DNA from: Avipropionibacterium sp050157065
GTDB taxonomy: Bacteria; Actinomycetota; Actinomycetes; Propionibacteriales; Propionibacteriaceae
Length of the DNA stretch: 64,000 nt
Strand: one strand, 5' to 3'
NCBI GenBank assembly: GCA_050157065.1
Contig: CP189573.1
Shown: one piece after another, positions 52,689 to 61,177 of the stretch
Layout: every line of letters begins with the position of its first letter
Position numbering within the stretch: position 1 is the stretch's first letter
Translations under genes and position numbers: made by a program
The notes under the pieces: model-generated
What the model was told of the DNA's origin: nothing
Database searches by the model: none
What the model saw: only the letters and a program-made list of their open reading frames with translations

Positions 52689-53687
52689 TCACGACCCGTC
52701 GGCCGCCGTCGCCAGGGCAGCCACGATCCGCTCCGCACTACCGCCCAGTCCGAGTTCGTCGACCAGTTCCGACCACCGGTCCGGCTCGGCGGGGGAGTCG
52801 ACCAGTCGGAGGTCGTCCACCTCCAGCGGCAGCGGCAGGTCCCGGACGACCTGGACGACCTCCCGGGCCGGGCCGAGGTAGTCCACGGCCGCGGCCAACT
52901 TGCTCCGGACACCGGGCGCCAGACCGCCCTTCGGGTCCTGCGCGACCTCGACCAAGGCATCGATCGAGCCGTACTTGGTGAGCAGGGACGAGGCCGTCTT
53001 CTCACCGATCCCGGCCACCCCGGGCAGACCGTCGGACGGATCACCGCGCAGCACGGCGAAGTCGACGTAGTGTCGCGGCTCGATGCCGTACTTGCGGTGC
53101 AGCAGGGCACCGTCCACCCGCTCATGCTTGTTGATGCCGCGGGCCACGTACAGCACCCGTACCTCGGCGTCGTCGTCGACGAGCTGGAACAGGTCGCGGT
53201 CACCGGTGACCACGTCGGTCGGCATGCCCGAGGTGGTGGCCAGGGTGCCGATCACGTCGTCGGCCTCGTGGTCGTCGACCCCGACGATCGGCAGCCCCAG
53301 CGCGTTGAGGGCGTCGACGATCAACGGCACCTGCGCCTCCAGCTCGTCGGGTGCCTCCTCCGACTGCCCGGTCGCCGCCCCGGCACCACCGGCGCCGATC
53401 ACCGGGGTGGCGGCCTGTACCGGTGCCACCCGATGGGCCTTGTACGACGGCAGCAGGTCGACCCGCCAACTGGGTCGCCAGTCGTTGTCCCAACAGCAGG
53501 CGAGGTGGGTCGGGCGGTAGTCCGTGATGAACCTGGCGGTGAAGTCGAGCAGTCCGCGGACGGCGTTCACCTGTCGCCCGTCGGGTGCGGTCATCGACGA
53601 CGGCAGCCCGAAGAAGGCACGGAAGTAGAGCGAGGCGGTGTCGAGCAGCAGCAGCCTCGTCGGTGCCGGGGAACGCGTGTCGGCCAT
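52689..53687 (-). CDS. 5'-3' exonuclease (PolA N-terminal-like, stand-alone)
   Basis: The 332-residue protein resembles the FEN-type 5' nuclease domain of DNA polymerase I: LLLLDTASLYFRAFFGLPSS at the start, CCWDNDWRPSWRVDLLPSYK, the acidic cluster VDDHEADDVIGTLA and VVTGDRDLFQLVDD, and the helix-hairpin-helix DGLPGVAGIGEKTASSLL. The aspartates for two metal ions are present. It would cut 5' flaps and RNA primers, backing up PolA. An Ala/Gly-rich insertion (VIGAGGAGAATGQSEE) is unusual. It is divergent from the Lrp-type regulator. Confidence 0.91.
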   Translation of the reverse strand: MADTRSPAPTRLLLLDTASLYFRAFFGLPSSMTAPDGRQVNAVRGLLDFTARFITDYRPTHLACCWDNDWRPSWRVDLLPSYKAHRVAPVQAATPVIGAGGAGAATGQSEEAPDELEAQVPLIVDALNALGLPIVGVDDHEADDVIGTLATTSGMPTDVVTGDRDLFQLVDDDAEVRVLYVARGINKHERVDGALLHRKYGIEPRHYVDFAVLRGDPSDGLPGVAGIGEKTASSLLTKYGSIDALVEVAQDPKGGLAPGVRSKLAAAVDYLGPAREVVQVVRDLPLPLEVDDLRLVDSPAEPDRWSELVDELGLGGSAERIVAALATAADGS

Positions 53688-53777
53688 GGCGGCATCCTGT
53701 CACGCCCACGTCGTGGCGGCGTCGCACAGGTGACCCACCCGGTCAGTGAGACCCTCCCCGGATGCAAGGATGGGGCC

Positions 53778-54236
53778 ATGGAGGGGTTGGACCGGCAGAT
53801 CGTGCACTTGCTGGTGGGGGACGGACGCATGTCCTACACCGACATCGGGCGGGCGACCGGCTTGTCGACGTCGGCCGCACAGCAACGGGTGCGGCGACTC
53901 GAGCAGCGGGGCGTCATCACCGGCTATCGAGCGGTGGTGGACCCGTCCACGCTCGGGGCGGAGCTGACCGCGTACGTGTTGCTCCATCCGTTCGACCCGA
54001 GCCAACTCGACGAGGCGCCGAACGTGGTCCGGGTGGTGCCACAGGTCGTGTCCTGCCACGCCGTCACCGGACGGGCCAGCTACCTGCTCAAGGTGCAGGT
54101 GGCCGACCACGCCGAGCTCGACTCGGTGCTGGGGCGGATCCGTCACAGCGCGGCGGTCGCCACCGAGACGATGGTCGTGCTGTCCACCCCGTTCGTCGAC
54201 CGGCCGGTGGACGCCTCCGGGCCCGGCGAAGGCTGA
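53778..54236 (+). CDS. Lrp/AsnC family transcriptional regulator
   Basis: A 152-residue protein starting MEGLDRQIVHLLVGDGRMSY. The N-terminal helix-turn-helix (about 18-60, IGRATGLSTSAAQQRVRRLE) precedes the RAM/ACT-like ligand-binding domain (about 70-140, AYVLLHPFDPSQLD, SCHAVTGRASYLLKVQV). The open frame extends far upstream, but only this start gives the family N-terminus. Lrp/AsnC proteins usually respond to amino acids and often regulate a divergent gene, here the 5'-3' exonuclease. Confidence 0.92.
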   Translation: MEGLDRQIVHLLVGDGRMSYTDIGRATGLSTSAAQQRVRRLEQRGVITGYRAVVDPSTLGAELTAYVLLHPFDPSQLDEAPNVVRVVPQVVSCHAVTGRASYLLKVQVADHAELDSVLGRIRHSAAVATETMVVLSTPFVDRPVDASGPGEG

Positions 54237-54298
54237 GGCCCCGAGCCGCCCACAGCCGCGCGAGCCGGGTGCCTCTTGGCACCGGCAGGTAGGCTGTC

Positions 54299-56095
54299 GT
54301 GGTGTCCGTCGCGGTCGTGAACCACAGCCGACGCACCCGGTGGGTGCGCCTCGGGCTGGTGGCCGTTGCCGGCCTGGCACTCGGCCTGAGTTGGGAGCCG
54401 TACGGGCTGTGGCCGCTCGCGCTGGTGGCCGTCCCGCTGCTGACCCTGTCGCTGCGTGGCCTGCGCCCCCGTACGGCCTTCGGACACGGCTACCTCTTCG
54501 CCCTGGTCGCGCTGACGGTCTCGTTGAGCTGGGTCCACGTCATCGCCGTCCCCGTCGCGTTCGCGTTGATCACGTTCATGTCGTTGTGGTTCGGGCTGCT
54601 CGGCATCCTGCTGTCCCACGTCGGCCGGCTGCGGCTCTGGCCCTTGTGGGCGGCCTGCGGCTGGGTGGCGACCGAGTTCGCGTTCAGCCGGTTCCCGTTC
54701 GGCGGCTTCGGCTGGAGCCGACTCGGCTTCACCGCGGTCGACGGTCCGCTGGCCGGCTGGTTCCCGGTGCTGGGGGTGGCCGGGGTGTCGTTCCTGGTCG
54801 CGCTGACCGGACACCTGGGTGCCTGGCTGGTGTTGCGGATCCTGGCCCTCCGGCGCGCACGTGCGCTCACCCCCTCGACCGCCGGCGAGGGCCGGCGGGC
54901 GGGCCGTACGGCATCGTGGCGACCGGTCGCTCTTGTTGCGACTGCCGTGGTCGCGATCGGCGGCACCGGAGCGGTACTGGCCAACACCGATCCGGTGATC
55001 GGGGCAGCCGAGCGCGGCACCGTCGACGTCGGCATCGTGCAGGGCAACGTGCCCGGCCGTGGCCTCGACGCCATGGGCCGGATGCGCTCGGTCACCAACA
55101 ACCACCTCTCCGAAACCCTCCATCTGATGGCCCGCGCCCACCTGGGCCAGATCGCCGCGCCCGACTTCGTGCTGTGGCCGGAGAACTCCACCGACATCGA
55201 CCCGCGCACCGACCCGGTCACCCACGCCACCGTCGAGTCCGCCGCCGAGGCGGCCGGCGTGCCGATCCTGGTCGGCGCCGTGTCGTACGGCCCGGAGGAG
55301 GGACAGCGCCAGACCACCGGCATGTGGTGGATGCCCGGTGTCGGCCCGACGACCGTCTACCACAAGCAGGACCTGGTGCCCTTCGGTGAGTGGATCCCGA
55401 TGCGCGACGTGCTGTTGCCGCTGGTGCCGATGCTCGCCATGGTCGGCGCCCAGGGTGTCCCGGGAACCGAACCGGGGGCGCTGGACGTACGCCTCGCCGA
55501 CGGCCGCGCCCTGGTGGTCGGCGACGTGATCTGCTTCGAGCTCGCCTACGACGACACGATCCGCAGCATGGTCACCAACGGCGCCGAGGTCGTGGTGGTG
55601 CAGAGCAACAACGCCACGTACGGCGGCACCGGCCAGATCGAGCAGCAGTTCGCGATCACCCGCGCCCGGGCGATGGAGACCCGACGCGAGATCGCGGTCG
55701 CCACCACCAACTCGGTGTCGGGCCACATCGACCGTCGCGGCGTGGTGCTGCAGCGGTCGGAGGAGTTCACCGCCGCGTCGATGATGGCCACGATGCCGGT
55801 ACGCCAAGGACTCACCCCGGCCATGCTGATCGGGCCCTGGGTCGACCTGGCGATCACCGTCGCGGCCCTGCTCGCGTGGGGTGTGGCGCTGGTGCTGCTG
55901 CGCCGCGAGCGGCGCCGGGTGGGGGTGGGGACCGACAGGCCCACGGCCGACCCGAGCTCCGAGCCGGTTTCCGTCCCCGACCCGCGTGCCACCGACCCGG
56001 TCCTTGTCGGCGTACGTCACGATGGACCACAGTCCGAGAGCGGCGACACCGCCGCCACGAGTCCGCCACCGTCCCAGAGGGAGCCAGAGCATTGA
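54299..56095 (+). CDS. lnt: Apolipoprotein N-acyltransferase (housekeeping copy)
   Basis: Lnt adds the third acyl chain to the N-terminal cysteine of lipoproteins. The 598-residue protein has the N-terminal membrane helices, then the nitrilase domain with catalytic Glu in VLWPENSTDIDP, Lys in VYHKQDLVPFGEW and Cys in VVGDVICFELAYDD. It ends with a last helix (about 518-540) and an extra polar tail of about 55 residues. In M. tuberculosis Lnt and Ppm1 are one fused protein; here they are adjacent genes with a four-base overlap (TTGA). A second, truncated Lnt is in the island at 41.5 kb. Confidence 0.95.
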   Translation: MVSVAVVNHSRRTRWVRLGLVAVAGLALGLSWEPYGLWPLALVAVPLLTLSLRGLRPRTAFGHGYLFALVALTVSLSWVHVIAVPVAFALITFMSLWFGLLGILLSHVGRLRLWPLWAACGWVATEFAFSRFPFGGFGWSRLGFTAVDGPLAGWFPVLGVAGVSFLVALTGHLGAWLVLRILALRRARALTPSTAGEGRRAGRTASWRPVALVATAVVAIGGTGAVLANTDPVIGAAERGTVDVGIVQGNVPGRGLDAMGRMRSVTNNHLSETLHLMARAHLGQIAAPDFVLWPENSTDIDPRTDPVTHATVESAAEAAGVPILVGAVSYGPEEGQRQTTGMWWMPGVGPTTVYHKQDLVPFGEWIPMRDVLLPLVPMLAMVGAQGVPGTEPGALDVRLADGRALVVGDVICFELAYDDTIRSMVTNGAEVVVVQSNNATYGGTGQIEQQFAITRARAMETRREIAVATTNSVSGHIDRRGVVLQRSEEFTAASMMATMPVRQGLTPAMLIGPWVDLAITVAALLAWGVALVLLRRERRRVGVGTDRPTADPSSEPVSVPDPRATDPVLVGVRHDGPQSESGDTAATSPPPSQREPEH

Positions 56096-56889
56096 GCGAC
56101 CAGAACCCAGCCGAGCCGTCGAGCCACCCGCGCACGTTGGTCATCATTCCGACGTACAACGAGGCCGACAACCTGGAGTGGATCATCTCCCGGGTCCGCG
56201 ACGCAGCTCCCGAGGTCGAGATCCTGGTGGCGGACGACAACTCACCCGACGGCACCGGTGAGATCGCCGACCGACTGGCGGCGGCGGACGGCCACGTCCA
56301 CGTGATGCACCGCCGCAACAAGCAGGGGCTCGGCGCCGCCTACCTGGCGGGCTTCGACTGGGGCCTGGACCACGGCTACGACGCGCTGATCGAGATGGAC
56401 GCCGATGGTTCCCACCAGCCCGAGGACCTGCCACGGTTGATCGCCCGCCTCGCCGATGCCGACCTCGTCATCGGATCGCGGTACGTCCGCGGTGGTGGGG
56501 TGGAGAACTGGCCGCTGTACCGCCAGCTCATCTCCCGCGGCGGCAGCCTGTGGACCCGGCTGATGCTCGGCATCAAGACCCGCGACGCCACCGGCGGCTT
56601 CCGGGTGTTCCGCCGCGAGACCCTGGAGGGGATCGGCCTCGACGAGGTCGCCTCGGCCGGCTACTGCTTCCAGGTCGACCTGCTGTGGCGGACGTTGAAG
56701 CGCGGCTTCCGCGTCGTCGAGGTGCCGATCACGTTCGTGGAGCGGGAGCGCGGCAACTCCAAGATGAGCAAGGCGATCTTCATCGAGGCGCTCATCCGCA
56801 CCACCCTGTGGGGGATCGCCCATCGCGCCGAACAGCTCCGTGACGCCGGTGAGAAGGCCCTGGAGAATCGCGAGAAGCGGCGGACCTGA
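56092..56889 (+). CDS. ppm1: Polyprenol monophosphomannose synthase
   Basis: Ppm1 (Dpm1-like) transfers mannose from GDP-mannose to polyprenol phosphate for lipomannan and protein mannosylation. The 265-residue GT2 enzyme has TLVIIPTYNEADNLEWIIS, the VADDNSPDGTG and the metal-binding ALIEMDADGSHQPED. It also has the TRDATGGFRVFRRE region and the acceptor-binding ERERGNSKMSK. The start is TTG 56092, overlapping the lnt stop, with AGAGGGAG upstream; longer readings run in a shadow frame of lnt. Confidence 0.94.
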   Translation: MSDQNPAEPSSHPRTLVIIPTYNEADNLEWIISRVRDAAPEVEILVADDNSPDGTGEIADRLAAADGHVHVMHRRNKQGLGAAYLAGFDWGLDHGYDALIEMDADGSHQPEDLPRLIARLADADLVIGSRYVRGGGVENWPLYRQLISRGGSLWTRLMLGIKTRDATGGFRVFRRETLEGIGLDEVASAGYCFQVDLLWRTLKRGFRVVEVPITFVERERGNSKMSKAIFIEALIRTTLWGIAHRAEQLRDAGEKALENREKRRT

Positions 56890-57689
56890 TGTCACACCCC
56901 GTCTCTGGCGCCAACCCCGAGCCGGGCCCGTACGACAACTCCGGCAAGGGCCCGTACGACGGCTCCGCCGAGGGCCCGTACGGCGGCTCCGCCGGGGGCC
57001 CGTACGGTGATGCGCCGGCGGGCGGGTCCACCCCGTCCGGTGGGACCGAACGGCGTCGGTCGGGCTCGGCGCCGAAGCGGCGCTGGACGTCCACGCTGGC
57101 GATGGTGTTGGCGGTCGTGGTGCTGATCGCGGTGCCGATCGCCGAGGTCTGGGTGTTGATCACGGTGGGGAGCACCATCGGGGTGATCCCCACCATCGTG
57201 GTGTTGCTGCTCGTGGCCGGTGTCGGCGCGTGGCTGGTCCGTCGCGAGGGCACCCGTGCGTGGCGAGCATTGCAGGAGGCCTTCGGCACCGGTCGGATGC
57301 CCAGTCGTGAGTTGACTGACGGTGCGCTGGTGCTGGTCGGCGGCGTCCTGCTGCTGCTCCCGGGCTTCGTGACCGACGTCGTCGGCTTCTTCCTGCTGCT
57401 GCCGTTCACCCGACCCCTGGCCCGTACCTTCCTCGGTTTCCTGCTCGCCCGCGGCGTACAGAAGCGCTACGGCGTCAACGTGGACACGGTCCGCGCTCGA
57501 CTGGACACCGACAACACGATCAAGGGCGAGACAGTCGACGAGCCGGAAGGACCACGCAAGCCGGAAGGACCACGCAAGTCGGAAGGACCACGCGAGTCGG
57601 ACCGACCCGGCGGTTCGAAGCCACCCGGTGGCCAAGGCCCCTCCGCACCCGGCGGCCCGACGATCATCGCAGGTGAGCTCGAACCCTGA
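56889..57689 (+). CDS. FxsA family membrane protein
   Basis: The 266-residue protein has an N-terminal Gly/Pro/Tyr-rich tail with repeated GPYxGSA units, then the FxsA core (about 75-190). The core has PIAEVWVLITVGSTIGVIPT, the VRREGTRAWRALQEAFGTGR loop, LTDGALVLVGGVLLLLPGFV and LLLPFTRPLAR, with two to four membrane helices. A C-terminal tail contains three tandem EGPRK/S units from near-identical DNA repeats. In E. coli FxsA overexpression relieves F-exclusion of phage T7; the native function is unclear. It overlaps ppm1 by one base (TGATG), closing the lnt-ppm1-fxsA operon. Confidence 0.9.
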   Translation: MSHPVSGANPEPGPYDNSGKGPYDGSAEGPYGGSAGGPYGDAPAGGSTPSGGTERRRSGSAPKRRWTSTLAMVLAVVVLIAVPIAEVWVLITVGSTIGVIPTIVVLLLVAGVGAWLVRREGTRAWRALQEAFGTGRMPSRELTDGALVLVGGVLLLLPGFVTDVVGFFLLLPFTRPLARTFLGFLLARGVQKRYGVNVDTVRARLDTDNTIKGETVDEPEGPRKPEGPRKSEGPRESDRPGGSKPPGGQGPSAPGGPTIIAGELEP

Positions 57690-57716
57690 GCCCCGGAGGG
57701 AGCGGCACTGCGCGTG

Positions 57717-57862
57717 GCACCCGTTCCCCGGCATAGCACCCGTTCCCCGGCATGACACCCGTTGCCGACGTCTGCAGCGTGTGTCACAGCGAGGAACTGG
57801 TGTCAGGGCGAGGAACTGGTGTCAAGGCGAGGAACTGGTGTCAAGGCGGGAAACGTGTGTCA
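57717..57862. repeat. Dyad array of 19-bp-period repeats between fxsA and rbpA
   Basis: Three units begin at 57717, 57736 and 57755 in one orientation (the first two are GCACCCGTTCCCCGGCAT, the third ACACCCGTTGCC). Five units of the reverse complement (core GGAACTGGTGTCA) end at 57786, 57805, 57824, 57843 and 57862. Every step is exactly 19 bp within each orientation. The three middle reverse copies have the same 13-base core, while the outer ones diverge. There are no unique spacers, so this is not a CRISPR array. Function unknown; extragenic repeat or cluster of protein-binding sites. Confidence 0.8.
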
Positions 57863-57898
57863 CGGGTGGCGAGTCCGACACTCCGGGTGGACAGCAAA

Positions 57899-57928
57899 GT
57901 GCCCCGCCCGGTCACCCGGGCGGGGCAC
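57899..57928 (-). terminator. Terminator of rbpA
   Basis: GTGCCCCGCCCGG and its perfect complement form a 13-bp stem with a four-base loop, ending 15 bp beyond the rbpA stop. On the minus strand it is followed by TTTGCTGT. Good candidate for an intrinsic terminator; it could also protect from read-through of fxsA. Confidence 0.8.
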
Positions 57929-57943
57929 CTTCAGCGTGCCAGA

Positions 57944-58300
57944 TCAGACGGATCGCGGTCCCGGCCCGATCTGGCCGTCCCGGAGGAGGGTGAGCCGCTC
58001 GGTCAGCAGCTCCTCCAACTCGGCGATGGAACGACGCTCACGCAGCATGTCCCAGTGGGTACGCTGCGGCTTCGTCTCCTTGGGCTCTGCCACGACACCG
58101 TCGGTCCGCTTGGAGACCAGCCCACAGCGCGGGCACTCCCACGCCGTCGGGGTCTCCGCCTCTTCGGCGAAGGTGAGGTCGAAGTGGTGCCCCTTGGGGC
58201 AGTCGAACCCGAGTTGGCGCCTCGGTGCGAACTCGACGCCGGTCTCGTCCTCGAAGCTCTTGGATCCCAGTCCAGCACCTCGTAGTGCGCGATCAGCCAT
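57944..58300 (-). CDS. rbpA: RNA polymerase-binding protein RbpA
   Basis: RbpA binds the group-I/II sigma factors and RNA polymerase and stabilises open promoter complexes in actinobacteria. The 118-residue protein starts MADRALRGAGLGSKSFEDET behind GGGAGGAAGT. The core zinc-binding-like fold is FDCPKGHHFDLTFAEEAETP and WECPRCG. The basic linker and sigma-interaction domain is TKPQRTHWDMLRERRSIAEL. The start at 58300 is supported by the strong ribosome-binding site. Two inverted repeats lie in its leader. Confidence 0.96.
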   Translation of the reverse strand: MADRALRGAGLGSKSFEDETGVEFAPRRQLGFDCPKGHHFDLTFAEEAETPTAWECPRCGLVSKRTDGVVAEPKETKPQRTHWDMLRERRSIAELEELLTERLTLLRDGQIGPGPRSV

Positions 58301-58321
58301 ACTTCCTCCCAAAATCCTGGA

Positions 58322-58399
58322 GGCGGTTCCCTCCACCCGTTAGAACCGCCGAGACCGTCAAAATGTTCCCCGAACGGCGAGATTCGTTCATCTCGCCGT
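58322..58399 (-). promoter_or_regulatory. Two inverted repeats in the rbpA 5' region
   Basis: GGCGGTT and AACCGCC (58322-58328 and 58344-58350) form one stem with a 15-base loop, starting 22 bp upstream of the rbpA start. ACGGCGAGAT and ATCTCGCCGT (58374-58399) form a perfect 10-bp stem with a six-base loop further upstream. They could be operators or RNA hairpins in the leader. In Streptomyces rbpA is transcribed from a SigR promoter; no convincing GGAAT/GTT pair was recognised here. Confidence 0.4.
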
Positions 58400-58484
58400 G
58401 GTCCGGGCGTCCACGACTCGTGGTTGGCAACAGCCCGCAACCCGTCAACGGTAGCGCGATCTGTGGTGCGGCGTCATCTTGCCG

Positions 58485-58544
58485 CGTTGACTCATCCAAG
58501 ATGCCCGCGTGGGTCGGTTCGTTGCCTCATCTCAAGATGCCCGC
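58485..58544 (+). repeat. Left double end of the outer IS
   Basis: Two copies of the repeat, 58485-58508 (CGTTGACTCATCC then AAGATGCCCGC) and 58520-58544 (CGTTGCCTCATCT then CAAGATGCCCGC), 35 bp apart. Both variants, the TTGACTC and the TTGCCTC form, recur inverted at the right end. Confidence 0.85.
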
Positions 58545-59449
58545 GTGGGGAACCCTTTGGTGGATGGAGTTGACGATGGCGGCTCGGCGGGCGATCACGC
58601 AGGCGCAGGTGGCGAAGTGGCCGAAGGCGACCAGGGCGGAGAAGACCGAGATCTTGGACGCGGTCTGCCAGGTGACGGGCTGGCATCGTGACCATGCCCG
58701 CAAGGCGATCCGGACCCTGGTGGCCGATCCGGGGGCGGCGAGCAGGCCACGGAAGCGTCGGGCCCCGGCCCGGACCTATGACGACGACGTGACCGCGCTG
58801 CTGGTGCAGTGTTGGTCGGCGCTGGACGGCCCGGCCGGCAAACGGCTCCACGCGGTGCTGCCCGAGGTGGTCGCCAACATGGCGCGGCACGGCCGGCTGA
58901 CCGGGGTCGACGACGGCGTGGTCGACCAGCTGCTCGGCATGTCGGCGGCGACGATGGACCGCCGGTTGGCGCCGGCCCGGCAGGGGCTGGTCGCCGGGAA
59001 GGGGATCTCCCATACCCGGCCCGGGTCGATGTTGAAGTCGTCGATCCCGCTGAAGACGTGGGCGGAGTGGAATGACACCGAGCCCGGCTTCATCCAGATC
59101 GACCTGGTCGGTCACGAGGGTGGTGACAACAACGGCGACTTCCACTACAGCCTGGACGCCACCGACGTCGCGACCGGCTGGACCGAGACCATCACCGTGC
59201 GGTCCAAGGGGGAACGGATCGTCGCCGCCGGGCTCGAGCAGTTGTGGCTGCGGTTCCCGTTCCACATCGCCGGTGTCCATTCCGACAACGGGTCCGAGTT
59301 CATCAACCACCACCTCCGCCGGTGGTGCGAGACCCGTCAGGTCACCCTCACCCGGGGCCGCGCCAGCCACTCCAACGACCAGGCCCACGTCGAGCAGAAG
59401 AACTGGTCGGTGGTCCGCCGCACCGTCGGCTACTACCGCTACGACACCC

Positions 59450-59474
59450 TGAAGCGCCCCAGGTTTGATGCCGC
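59450..59474 (+). repeat. Left terminal inverted repeat of the nested IS3 element
   Basis: Begins TGAAGCGCCCCAGGTT and ends TGCCGC; matches the right end at 22 of 25 positions. Confidence 0.9.
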
Positions 59475-59493
59475 ATCTTTGTGAGTTGGAAGG

Positions 59494-59814
59494 ATGCAGT
59501 CCATGCCCAAGAAGATCGATGGCGAGCTCAAGGCTCGCGCTGTCCGGCTGGTCGCCGAGCACCAGCAGGAGTATCCGTCGCTGACCGCTGCCTGTGAGGC
59601 GGTGGCTCGGCAGCTCGGCATCGGCAAGGAGTCTGTTCGCCGTTGGGTGCGACAAGCTGAGGTCGACTCGGGTCTGCGGCCCGGTCTCACATCGACGGAA
59701 AACGAAGAGATCAAGAAGCTGAAGGCGGAGAACCGTCGGCTCCGTGAGGACGTGGCGATCCTACGCGCGGCCACGTCTTTCTTCGCGGGGGAGCTCGACC
59801 CCCGCAGCCGCTGA
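59494..59814 (+). CDS. IS3-family transposase OrfA
   Basis: A 106-residue protein starting MQSMPKKIDGELKARAVRLV. The HTH (about 8-60) includes EAVARQLGIGKESVRRWVRQ. A coiled-coil zipper follows (IKKLKAENRRLREDVAILRA), and the end FFAGELDPRSR is the usual C-terminus of this IS3 subgroup. A second in-frame ATG lies at residue 4. OrfB begins two bases after its stop. Confidence 0.92.
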   Translation: MQSMPKKIDGELKARAVRLVAEHQQEYPSLTAACEAVARQLGIGKESVRRWVRQAEVDSGLRPGLTSTENEEIKKLKAENRRLREDVAILRAATSFFAGELDPRSR

Positions 59815-59816
59815 TC

Positions 59817-60789
59817 ATGGGATTCATCGACACCATGCGCGAGCAAGGCCATGCGGTCGAGTCGATCTGCCGGGTCCTGCGTGAGCAGGGCTGCCAGGTC
59901 GCCGCGCGGACCTACCGAGCCTGGAAACGCGCTCACCTGAGGATCGCTGCTCAGACGATCACTGACGCGATCGTCGAGGACAAGATTCGTGACCTGGCCT
60001 GGCCTGGCCATCGATGAGCGCGACGGCCGACGCAAGCTGACTCCCGAGGGCCTCTACGGTCGGCGCAAGATGACCGCGCTGGTCCGCCGGCACCTGCCCG
60101 AGGCATCCCCGGGCAGCGTCGATCGGGCGATGAGAAGCCTTCAACTGAGCGGGATCCGCCGCAGCAAGAAGCTGCGCACCACGATCCCGGCCAAGAACGG
60201 TAATCGCGCCGGGGACCTGCTGGATCGCGACTTCACCGCCCCGGCCCCCAACCGGGTCTGGGTCGCCGACTTCACCTACTGCCGCACCTGGGCCGGCTGG
60301 GTCTATGTCGCCTTCATCGTCGATGTGTTCGCCCAGAAGATCGTGGCCTGGCACGCCGCGACCGTCCGCGACGTCGACCTGGTGATGACCCCGCTGCGGA
60401 TCGCGTTGTGGCAGCGCGGCCGCGACGGCACCCCGATCACCCGCGAAGAGCTGATCTGTCACTCTGATGCCGGCCGACAGTACACCGCGATCCACTACAC
60501 CGAGCACCTCGCGCTCGAGGGCATCCACCCCTCGATCGGGTCGGTCGGCGATGCCTACGACAACGCGCTGATGGAGACGATCATCGGCCTGTTCAAGACC
60601 GAGTGCATCCGCACCACGGTCTTCCACGACGGTCCCTACAAGACGATCGCCGACGTAGAGTACGCCACCGCCGGCTGGGTCGACTGGTACAACCAGCGGC
60701 GCCTGCACAGTAGCCTCGACTACATGACCCCGGCCGAGTTCGAGGCCGCCCACTACGCGACCCTCACCCGAGAGCCGCAACCCGTATGA
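59817..60789 (+). pseudogene. IS3-family transposase OrfB, frameshifted
   Basis: Reads from ATG 59817 (MGFIDTMREQGHAVESICRV) to a stop near 60017, with the frame changing at a run of three CCTGG units (around 59995-60009). The rest is open from about 59989 to 60789: IDERDGRRKLTPEGLYGRRK, then the DDE core with Asp in VWVADFTYCRTW, Asp in CHSDAGRQYTA and Glu in DNALMETIIGLFK. The core is intact, so only the N-terminal joint is broken. A GTG at 59989 could start a shorter protein. A slippage mutation in the short repeat is the simplest cause. Confidence 0.82.
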
Positions 60790-60791
60790 GA

Positions 60792-60816
60792 GCGGCAGAG
60801 AACCTGGGGCGCTTCA
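60792..60816 (-). repeat. Right terminal inverted repeat of the nested IS3 element
   Basis: Reverse complement begins TGAAGCGCCCCAGGTT. It directly follows the orfB stop region and is followed by CCC. Confidence 0.9.
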
Positions 60817-61177
60817 CCCCCCGAGAGCTCGCCCTGCTCAACCAGCTGTGGCCGTTGGTGTCACTACAGGTCAACCTGTTCCTGCCGCAGCAGAAACTCC
60901 TCTCCAAGACCCGACACGGGGCGAAGGTGACCAAACGCCACGACACCGCCACCACTCCGCACCACCGACTCGAACGCGACCACAGCGACCTGCTCGACCC
61001 CCACGACCAGGCCCGGCTCGCCGCCCTCCACCACGACACCGACCTGGTCGAGCTGAAACACCGCATCAGCGACATCCAGGGCAACCTGCTCGAACTCGCC
61101 CGCCGACGCGGCACGATCCAACGCCGCGCCAAGACCAACCACATCTACCTCAGCCGCAAAAAACTCGACAAACCCAA

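Larger units (their letters stand above)
59450..60816 (+). mobile_element. Nested IS3-family insertion sequence, 1367 bp
   Basis: Bounded by 25-bp inverted repeats (TGAAGCGCCCCAGGTT, three differing bases, TGCCGC) at 59450-59474 and 60792-60816. A CCC trinucleotide flanks both ends (59447-59449 and 60817-60819), a typical 3-bp target duplication. It carries orfA and a frameshifted orfB. It is a different IS3 element from the one at 26.9 kb. Confidence 0.9.
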
